Shown piece after piece: positions 1 through 4,655 of a DNA stretch of 6,158 nt. The translations under genes were made by a program, and so were the position numbers. The DNA lies in the NCBI GenBank assembly GCA_019119745.1, contig DWWI01000114.1, forward strand, positions 1-6,158, read 5' to 3'. The stretch comes from Candidatus Mediterraneibacter gallistercoris. Its GTDB lineage: Bacteria > Bacillota_A > Clostridia > Lachnospirales > Lachnospiraceae. The notes under the pieces are model-generated. The model saw only the letters and a program-made list of their open reading frames with translations, ran no database searches and was not told where the DNA came from. Position 1 is the stretch's first letter; every line of letters begins with the position of its first letter.

Positions 1-629
1 CTCTCCACAAAGGAGATCACGTCGAACTTCTTGTCCTGAAGTTCAAGTACGTCGTCAAAGACGATGCTCGATATAACAAAGGATACCGCCATGATCACAA
101 GAGCCACCCAGAAGATCGATTTCCATCCGAATGCATCGATCATAAGTCCTGCGATCGTCGGCGCCACTACCGGAGCTGCTGTGGTAGCCAGCCCGTAGGT
201 TCCCATCATTGTTCCTTTCTTCTCAACAGGGTAAACCGTCAGGATGATGACCTGCGCCGCTGTCATCAGGATGCCGTTGCCGCACGCCTGTATCACTCTT
301 CCGACCATCATCAGCCCGAAATTTCCGGCAAAGATACTGATCAGGAGTCCGATGATAAAGGCGGCGATCCCCGTCAGATACAGCTTTTTCGTAGGAAACT
401 TTGTTATGAGAAATGCAGTCAGTGGCATGATCATTCCCATTGCCAGAGAGTACCCGCTGGTGATCCACTGTCCGATCGACGTACTGATCCCAAAATATTC
501 CACTACATTGGGCAGGGCCGTTGTCATCGCTGTGGATAAGATTGATGATGCGATTCCTGATACGACCAGACAGAGAAAAATCATTGTCCTTCTGCCGCTG
601 CTTAACTGTATTTCTTTTTTATTTTCCAT
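1..629 (-). CDS. DHA2-type MFS multidrug efflux transporter (3' end beyond window)
   Basis: This is the N-terminal 209 residues of an inner-membrane major facilitator transporter; the C-terminus is cut off by the window edge. Hydrophobic segments at about residues 16-38, 53-75, 83-101, 106-130, 145-164 and 170-190 form the first six helices. Family motifs are visible: WITSGYSLAMG (55-65), typical of the EmrB/QacA (DHA2, 14-helix) group; a degenerate motif A around FLITKFPTKK (73-82), where the usual loop Asp is missing; GRVIQACGNG (110-119), with the motif-B Arg111; and the motif-C-like stretch AAPVVAPTIAG (151-161). The start ATG has GGAGG six bases upstream and overlaps the end of the marR-like gene by 11 bp, so the two are probably translationally coupled and share a promoter. 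Proton-driven drug export is the family role. The actual substrate cannot be read from the sequence. Confidence in the family is high; DHA2 rather than DHA1 is likely. Confidence 0.9.
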   Translation of the reverse strand, partial: MENKKEIQLSSGRRTMIFLCLVVSGIASSILSTAMTTALPNVVEYFGISTSIGQWITSGYSLAMGMIMPLTAFLITKFPTKKLYLTGIAAFIIGLLISIFAGNFGLMMVGRVIQACGNGILMTAAQVIILTVYPVEKKGTMMGTYGLATTAAPVVAPTIAGLMIDAFGWKSIFWVALVIMAVSFVISSIVFDDVLELQDKKFDVISFVE

Positions 630-1083
630 GATGTTCCTCCATTCTGTGCCATACTTTCTGATTGATATTGTCAGCCATCCGCTGCAGGGTACGTTCTGTC
701 AGCGCCAGTTCATCCCGGGGGATATCCCGGCTCAGCGTCTCATAGAAGTCTGCGTGGACTGTCTTAATCCTCTCAGCTGCCGGAATGGCTTTCTCTGTCA
801 GATACAGATGCTTCACCCTCCGGTCCTTCTCATCTCCTGCGACGCGTATATATCCTACTTCACCGAGTTTCTTTATTGTCTTTGTCAGCGTGGCACGGTC
901 AACGCGGAACCGCTCCGCCATCTCCTGAGAAGTCGCACCCGGATGAGTGTAAAGATACTCCACATAGAACTGCTGGCCCCAGCCGATCTCAAATTCCGAG
1001 AGTCCCCGGTCATAATACATTTTCATGAGACGGTCAAAAATGGATACCCAGCGTCCCATTTCCGAGAACCAATGCTCACACAT
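619..1083 (-). CDS. MarR-family transcriptional regulator
   Basis: This is a 154-aa winged-helix regulator of normal MarR length. The DNA-binding region runs from TSQEMAERF (51-59) through the recognition helix VDRATLTKTIKKL (61-73). It is followed by the wing with the family signature DEKDRRVKHLYLTEKA (84-99). The flanking N- and C-terminal helices (about 5-45 and 100-148) would form the dimer interface. I chose the ATG at 1083 because AAGGAGG lies nine bases upstream. An in-frame ATG at 1110 would add nine residues but has no ribosome binding site. The gene overlaps the downstream MFS transporter gene by 11 bp. A strong promoter and palindromic sites just upstream suggest that it represses its own operon and is released by a small-molecule ligand, as known for MarR/EmrR-type pairs. 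The ligand is unknown. Confidence 0.92.
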   Translation of the reverse strand: MCEHWFSEMGRWVSIFDRLMKMYYDRGLSEFEIGWGQQFYVEYLYTHPGATSQEMAERFRVDRATLTKTIKKLGEVGYIRVAGDEKDRRVKHLYLTEKAIPAAERIKTVHADFYETLSRDIPRDELALTERTLQRMADNINQKVWHRMEEHHGK

Positions 1084-1092
1084 ACTGAAACG

Positions 1093-1099
1093 CCTCCTT
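1093..1099 (-). promoter_or_regulatory. Ribosome binding site deciding the marR-like start
   Basis: AAGGAGG on the minus strand lies nine bases before the ATG at 1083. It falls inside the reading frame of the longer candidate that starts at 1110, so the shorter 154-aa start is preferred. Confidence 0.85.
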
Positions 1100-1124
1100 A
1101 TCATATTCATCAGATACTATGATT

Positions 1125-1154
1125 GAATGGGAATTTCCCGTTCCGAATGGGAAC
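1125..1154. promoter_or_regulatory. Candidate MarR operator: overlapping direct and inverted repeats
   Basis: GAATGGGAA occurs twice in direct orientation (1125-1133 and 1145-1153), exactly 20 bp apart, or two helical turns. The first copy also forms an inverted repeat with TTCCCGTTC (1135-1143), eight of nine positions matching around one central base. GTTCC (1140-1144) and GGAAC (1150-1154) form a second, perfect inverted repeat. The block lies directly downstream of the -10 box of the marR-MFS promoter and covers the expected transcription start. A bound MarR dimer there would block initiation. The repeats are seen in the sequence; the binding protein is inferred from position. Confidence 0.65.
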
Positions 1155-1181
1155 TATATCACATTTTTGTAGCGGGCGCAA
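1153..1181 (-). promoter_or_regulatory. Promoter of the marR-MFS operon
   Basis: On the minus strand a -35-like TTGCGC (1176-1181) is separated by 17 bases from the -10 box TATAGT (1153-1158). The -10 box is preceded by TG plus one base, which makes it an extended -10. The -35 matches the consensus at only three positions, which the extended -10 can compensate for. Transcription would start about seven bases downstream, inside the repeat block at 1125-1154, and leave a leader of roughly 60 bases. Confidence 0.75.
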
Positions 1182-1268
1182 CTATTTTTGTAAAATTCGC
1201 AGTGCAGTTAGTCCCATCCGCTGATATTATAAATCTGTCCGGTCCATACTTTTTATTACCGGAAACAC
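1182..1268. other. Spacer between operons with a small inverted repeat
   Basis: About 90 bases separate the dehydratase operon terminator from the marR promoter. No gene is visible. TCCGGT (1238-1243) and ACCGGA (1258-1263) form a perfect 6-bp inverted repeat with a 14-base AT-rich loop. It lacks a following T-run, so it is not a second terminator. It could be a protein site or chance. Confidence 0.35.
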
Positions 1269-1309
1269 AAAAATACCCCGGTTCTGCCCTAAAGCAGACG
1301 AGGTATTTT
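1269..1309 (-). terminator. Rho-independent terminator of the dehydratase-activase operon
   Basis: On the minus strand the left arm AAAATACCTCG-TCTGC pairs with GGCAGA-acc-GGGGTATTTT. There is one T-G wobble and a two-base bulge around a short TTTAG loop. The right arm ends in a run of five T. Because the lower stem is A/T-symmetric, the element could also stop transcription coming from the plus strand. It lies about 145 bases after the activase stop codon and about 30 bases after the stop of the protein-like tail at 1340-1450. Confidence 0.85.
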
Positions 1310-1339
1310 CAGTACTTCTATTCTATTTTCCGATCGTTC

Positions 1340-1450
1340 TTACCTGTAAGATTCCTCAAAGATCCCTGCACACTCTTCGTCCGACATGGGGCATGGATTG
1401 GCAAGGAACAGCGAATAAAACTCACGCCTGCTCTGTCCGGAAACAGCGAA
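1340..1450 (-). pseudogene. Possible remnant of the 3' end of a lost gene
   Basis: Between the activase stop and the terminator, one minus-strand frame (different from the activase frame) reads 36 residues and then TAA at 1342-1340. The segment is acidic and protein-like: it contains REFYSLFLANPCP and then MSDEECAGIFEESYR at its end. There is no start codon with a ribosome binding site, and upstream the frame only continues into the out-of-frame 3' end of the activase gene. The pattern NP, a short gap, an acidic helix and a terminal SY resembles the C-terminal tail of iron-containing alcohol dehydrogenases. That assignment is a weak impression from memory. The stop-to-terminator spacing of about 30 bases is what a real gene end would have. 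It could equally be a chance open frame. Confidence 0.35.
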
Positions 1451-1452
1451 AT

Positions 1453-3120
1453 TTAAGCGCCCATCTTCTCCAGCGCGTAGATAGCCGCTCCCGCAGCACC
1501 CACTATCTCCGGCTCTTCGCAGATATAGAGCTTTGAGCCGATCTTCTCTTCCACCGCACGCACCACGCCCGGATTCTTCGCCACGCCTCCGGTCATCATA
1601 AATTCCGGCTCCATGCCCACACGCCGCAGCAGACCGGAAGCCTTGTTGGCGATGGCATGGCAGACTCCGTCCGCGATATCCGCTTTCTCCTTGTTATTAG
1701 CGATCAGAGAAATCACTTCGGACTCCGCAAATACCGAGCACATGCTGGTAATCTCGATCTTCTCCTTAGACGTCAGGGCGATCGCTCCCAGCTCGTCCAG
1801 AGACACTTCCAGCGTCCGGGCGATCATCTCAAGGAAACGGCCGGTTCCCGCCGCGCACTTATCATTCATAACGAAGTCTTTTACCTCTCCGCTCTCGCTT
1901 AAGCGGATTGCTTTGCTGTCCTGCCCGCCGATATCGAGGATCGTGCGGATGTTCGGATTGAAATAATGCGCGCCCTTGCCGTGGCAGCTGATCTCCGTCA
2001 CATTCTCATCGGCAAACTCAATACTCACACGGCCATATCCGGTAGATACGATCCATGAGATATCCTCCCGCTTCAATCCTGCCTTCTCAAGCACTTCATG
2101 GAGTACCTTATCCGCGCTGACACCGGATTTGGCTCCGGTACGGACCACGGAAAATGCCTTGATCTTTCTGTCCTGATCCATGATGACCGCATTGGTCGAT
2201 GTGGATCCGCTGTCTATTCCCATTACATACATTGTCCCGTCTTCCTTTCTCTTTCTTTCCGGTTTCTTTCTCTCCGCTGTCAGTGACTCGAGAAACGCCT
2301 CGATCCTCGTACGCACCTGACCTCCGCTCTGTCTCGTATAGTCGGTCTCCAGCAGTAAAAGCGGACGGTCCAGCCATTCCTTGAGCCATGCGTATTCATA
2401 GGCATAATTATCACAGAACTGCACCGTGTGATAGATAATGCCGTCTACACTTCCCGCGCTTCTGCGGATCAGCTCATCGCGGCCTGCCGCCTGCTCCATC
2501 CTCATGCATGGGAACTGGCTCAAAAGTCCTCTCGCATATCCGGTCAATACGTCTTTTTCGTCGACAAGGATCTTTCTGCCAAGCCCCGTACAGGTAAGGT
2601 CAAATGCCACATTTGCCCCGTTCTCCGCCAGGATCTTTTTTATACTCTCGTTGGCACGGGCTCCGATAATACCGATGTTAAGGGCATTGTCCTTTACGGC
2701 ATACTGCCGTGCTTCCTCTTTTTCTTTTAAATATGCACAGAATTTTCCCTCATCAAATGTTTTTCCCGAGAACTTCTCGAATTCTTCTATCATTGTACGG
2801 ATACGCTGCTCATACAGAGTGATCCCCGCATCTTTCGTGATCCGGGGCGTATCCAGCATATAGATAAACTTGTCCGGAAATTCTTCTCTGAGCACATCAT
2901 AGAGCCTGCGGATACTGTCACAGCAGGTCGTCAGGATCACCCCTTCATAATCACTGCTCATGACCTCTTCCAGCACGCCCTTCGCAAAGCTGCAGATATT
3001 CGGATGCATCCGGATCTCCGCCTGATTAAAATTGGTCACATCCGGCTCGATCCGCTCCATCTGAACTCCCATGGATTCAAACACTTCTACCGGTGCGTAT
3101 TTACATATATAACCTAGCAT
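1453..3120 (-). CDS. Fused 2-hydroxyacyl-CoA dehydratase-type subunit and HgdC/BadF-type activase ATPase
   Basis: This 555-aa protein joins two components usually encoded separately. Residues 1-280 are an HgdB/benzoyl-CoA reductase-like metallosubunit: GYICKYAPVEV (3-13), NICSFAKG (41-48), TTCCDSIRRLYD (64-75), LTCTG (175-179), FPCMR (203-207), QFCD (234-237), and the family ending GGQVRTRIEAFLESL (266-280). A charged linker (281-296) follows. Residues 297-555 are the ASKHA-fold ATPase: GIDSGSTSTNAVIMD (301-315), DIGGQDSK (396-403), NDKCAAGTGRFLE (419-431), SMCSVFAESEV (459-469) and MTGGVAKNPGVV (509-520). Cys422 and Cys461 are 39 apart, the spacing of the HgdC cysteines that hold the [4Fe-4S] cluster between two activases. 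The family uses ATP to drive a low-potential electron into the dehydratase. The dehydratase domain is shorter than free HgdB-type subunits and lacks their N-terminal helical segment. The start overlaps the previous gene by 7 bp, with AGGAG five bases upstream. The substrate is unknown. Confidence 0.93.
   Translation of the reverse strand: MLGYICKYAPVEVFESMGVQMERIEPDVTNFNQAEIRMHPNICSFAKGVLEEVMSSDYEGVILTTCCDSIRRLYDVLREEFPDKFIYMLDTPRITKDAGITLYEQRIRTMIEEFEKFSGKTFDEGKFCAYLKEKEEARQYAVKDNALNIGIIGARANESIKKILAENGANVAFDLTCTGLGRKILVDEKDVLTGYARGLLSQFPCMRMEQAAGRDELIRRSAGSVDGIIYHTVQFCDNYAYEYAWLKEWLDRPLLLLETDYTRQSGGQVRTRIEAFLESLTAERKKPERKRKEDGTMYVMGIDSGSTSTNAVIMDQDRKIKAFSVVRTGAKSGVSADKVLHEVLEKAGLKREDISWIVSTGYGRVSIEFADENVTEISCHGKGAHYFNPNIRTILDIGGQDSKAIRLSESGEVKDFVMNDKCAAGTGRFLEMIARTLEVSLDELGAIALTSKEKIEITSMCSVFAESEVISLIANNKEKADIADGVCHAIANKASGLLRRVGMEPEFMMTGGVAKNPGVVRAVEEKIGSKLYICEEPEIVGAAGAAIYALEKMGA
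2230..2248 (-). promoter_or_regulatory. Possible internal ribosome binding site and start for free activase
   Basis: Inside the fusion gene, AAAGGAAG (2248-2241) lies eight bases before an in-frame ATG (2232-2230, Met297). That is exactly where a stand-alone HgdC-type activase would begin, four residues before GIDSGS. The sequence before it is purine-rich and encodes a Lys/Glu/Arg linker. This looks like a former intergenic region that became coding, and it might still allow a separate 259-aa activase to be made. Confidence 0.4.
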
Positions 3121-4454
3121 GCTCTCTCCTGCTCCTCCTCTGTAATCTGACCCCTGCTGTTCTTACCGGCGTCTCCGTCCGTCTCTGCCGGGTTTCCGTT
3201 TTCCAGCATCTCCAGGAATGCTTCCAGACGCGTCTTGATCTGGCCGTCATGACTGTTTCTCCGGTCAATGCCGTCTCCGTCAAGGATCAGCATGGGAATA
3301 TCCATCTCATTTAATTTCTCTTTGAGCAGAAGACTGCCGCCCGAAGACTGCTTGCATCCCCAGTGGCAGAACTGGATGACAGCGTCCGGATGGAGGGTAT
3401 CCGCCAGCTTTCCGACCATATCCGCCCTGTGGGAATAGGAGCCGTTGTACAGATTGCGGATGATCTTCTTCGCCAGCGCATGGAACGGTTTTGTCTCGTC
3501 CATCTCTTCCATGGAATCGATGATGATATCGCTGGCGATGATCTGGTATTTCCTGTTGGAGTTAAAATAGCTCTGCAGCGTCTCCTGATAGAACGGAAGC
3601 AGATGGACCCACAGGATCTTTTTGCCGTCAAATTTCGGATAGTTCTCGATATCCTTTATCATAAACCGGATCAGATCCAGAAATTCCTGCTTGCCGATGA
3701 GCAGATGCATTCCCATCATCATATAGAGATGGCTGATCAGCTCGCCGGGATAATACCGTTCACTCTGCAGTTTAAAGAAGCGCATCAGTTCTTTTCTCGT
3801 CTCATTCTCAATGCGTATTGCATTTTTCAGTTTCTCTTCGTCAAAGGATTTTCCGAAACGTCTCTCAAGTTCTGCCGTGAACTCTTTTAACTGTTCTGCC
3901 AGATAATCCACAGACGCCTCGTCATCCCTGTAAGGAACGTCCAGAAAAGTAAAGGGCACTCCCTTCTTCTTCTCCAGATAGCGGAATGTATTCAGGTTCC
4001 CGTCGCAGGACAGCGAGGTCGTCACCGCATACTGCGGTACCGGCACCGACCCGCTGTCGATCGCTCCCACAAATGTCTTGTGGTAGGAACACAGCGTCGG
4101 GGCGATTCCCGTATTCTGCGCGTAGTCGATAAAGAAATCTTCCAGATGATACCCGCTGAAATAGCAGGAAAGACACTCGATCGAGAGGGTGTTCAGTCCG
4201 AAGCACTCCATGATTTCACAGGGTGAAAAAATATTGCCCCACACATAGCTTTCCGGGCGGGCCAGCGAGTCCGCCACAAAGGACATCATCATGGCTTCCA
4301 GCTTCTGATAGCCCTTCGATATTCCTTTCTTCGGAAGCAGCTTTGTGCGAAGTTTGTTCAGTTTAAAGCCAAGCAGCATCTGATCCCAGCTCTTACCGGG
4401 ATGTGCCGTCGTCTCTTCTTTTACATGATCAATATATTTATCAGCGATCCACAT
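3114..4454 (-). CDS. 2-hydroxyacyl-CoA dehydratase-family subunit (HgdA/HadB-like)
   Basis: This 446-aa subunit belongs to the 2-hydroxyglutaryl-CoA dehydratase/benzoyl-CoA reductase family and probably pairs with the dehydratase part of the downstream fusion. Recognisable pieces are FSPCEIMECFGL (76-87), APTLCSYHKTFVGA (118-131), SLSCDGN (148-154), a helical middle (about 180-270), the second Rossmann-like part beginning KKILWVHLLPFYQ (278-290), QFCHWGC (361-367) and the family ending GQIKTRLEAFLEML (404-417). Cys122, Cys150 and Cys363 match the usual three [4Fe-4S] ligands. Extra cysteines sit at 79, 84, 94, 97 and 367. After the conserved ending comes a hydrophilic tail of about 29 residues. 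I chose the ATG at 4454 because GGAGGG lies six bases upstream; a GTG at 4475 would place that site inside the gene. The end overlaps the fusion gene by 7 bp. The family dehydrates 2-hydroxyacyl-CoA (or reduces aryl-CoA) by ketyl-radical chemistry. The substrate here cannot be told. Confidence 0.92.
   Translation of the reverse strand: MWIADKYIDHVKEETTAHPGKSWDQMLLGFKLNKLRTKLLPKKGISKGYQKLEAMMMSFVADSLARPESYVWGNIFSPCEIMECFGLNTLSIECLSCYFSGYHLEDFFIDYAQNTGIAPTLCSYHKTFVGAIDSGSVPVPQYAVTTSLSCDGNLNTFRYLEKKKGVPFTFLDVPYRDDEASVDYLAEQLKEFTAELERRFGKSFDEEKLKNAIRIENETRKELMRFFKLQSERYYPGELISHLYMMMGMHLLIGKQEFLDLIRFMIKDIENYPKFDGKKILWVHLLPFYQETLQSYFNSNRKYQIIASDIIIDSMEEMDETKPFHALAKKIIRNLYNGSYSHRADMVGKLADTLHPDAVIQFCHWGCKQSSGGSLLLKEKLNEMDIPMLILDGDGIDRRNSHDGQIKTRLEAFLEMLENGNPAETDGDAGKNSRGQITEEEQERAC
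3126..3130 (-). promoter_or_regulatory. Ribosome binding site of the fusion gene within the upstream gene
   Basis: AGGAG lies five bases before the fusion ATG (3120-3118), inside the last codons of the upstream gene. A further purine-rich GAGGAGG block sits just before it. Together with the ATGCTAG overlap this indicates translational coupling of the two genes, which fits subunits of one complex. Confidence 0.75.
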
Positions 4455-4460
4455 TGTAAT

Positions 4461-4466
4461 CCCTCC
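4461..4466 (-). promoter_or_regulatory. Ribosome binding site deciding the dehydratase subunit start
   Basis: GGAGGG is six bases before the ATG at 4454. It excludes the in-frame GTG at 4475, which would read through this site and has no good site of its own. Confidence 0.85.
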
Positions 4467-4527
4467 AGATTTCACACTGATGTCAAAATACAGTTTCTCT
4501 TTAATGCCAAAAATGATACAAAATAAA

Positions 4528-4556
4528 TATATAGCACATTTTCAACAAAATTTCCA
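4528..4556 (-). promoter_or_regulatory. Candidate promoter of the dehydratase-activase operon
   Basis: On the minus strand TGGAAA (4551-4556; four of six -35 matches) is followed after 17 bases by TATATA (4528-4533; four of six -10 matches). A TG plus one base precedes the -10, giving an extended -10. The surroundings are very AT-rich, unlike the rest of the window. Transcription would begin near 4521 and give a leader of about 67 bases. Other AT-rich hexamer pairs nearby, such as TTGTTG with TATTTT, are possible. Confidence 0.45.
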
Positions 4557-4609
4557 GAGGGGAAATATTCCTCTTCCATCCAGGATTAACAGTTCAGCAC
4601 GCGCCATTC

Positions 4610-4655
4610 GTAAAACCGCACTTCGTGCTTATTGCGGCTACCGCCGCTATTTTAC
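4610..4655 (-). terminator. Nested inverted repeats after the PEP-domain gene, probable terminator
   Basis: Written on the plus strand, GTAAAA (4610-4615) pairs with TTTTAC (4650-4655). Inside are two perfect hairpins: GCAC-TTC-GTGC (4618-4628) and GCGGC-TACC-GCCGC (4634-4647). A competing pairing joins CCGCA (4616-4620) to TGCGG (4633-4637). Read on the minus strand, the stop codon of the PEP-domain gene lies in the outer stem, and the final hairpin is followed by GG and TTTT, which fits a modest rho-independent terminator. On the plus strand the GC hairpin is followed by TATTTT, so it could work in both directions. Confidence 0.5.

Larger units (their letters stand above)
4456..4651. other. 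Intergenic region between the PEP-domain gene and the dehydratase operon
   Basis: This stretch of about 196 bases has no convincing gene on either strand. From the right it holds the inverted repeats after the PEP-domain gene, then a GGAA-ATA-TTCC palindrome (4561-4571) just upstream of the candidate -35, then the AT-rich promoter and the leader with its ribosome binding site. The palindrome sits where an activator or repressor might bind, but no regulator is identified. Confidence 0.6.

Noticed and set aside
1084..1110. Upstream ATG start for the marR-like gene
   Set aside because: It has no ribosome binding site, and its extra codons contain the AAGGAGG that serves the ATG at 1083.
244..1122. 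Long plus-strand open frame of 292 codons across the MFS and marR-like genes
   Set aside because: It is antisense to two well-supported genes, has no ribosome binding site, and its composition is what the complement of membrane-protein codons gives.
1226..1231. Perfect TATAAT on the minus strand in the spacer upstream of the marR promoter
   Set aside because: There is no acceptable -35 box 16-18 bases upstream and no TG extension. The extended -10 at 1153-1158 is the better promoter.
1127..1456. Plus-strand open frame of 109 codons opposite the terminator and marR promoter
   Set aside because: It runs through a promoter, repeats and a terminator, has no clear ribosome binding site, and shows no recognisable domain.
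4455..4475. GTG start for the dehydratase subunit
   Set aside because: The GGAGGG site lies inside this extension and is well spaced for the ATG at 4454.
4561..4571. GGAA-ATA-TTCC palindrome upstream of the dehydratase promoter as a defined operator
   Set aside because: The arms are only four bases and extend imperfectly. Such a site is expected by chance, so it is only mentioned in the intergenic entry.
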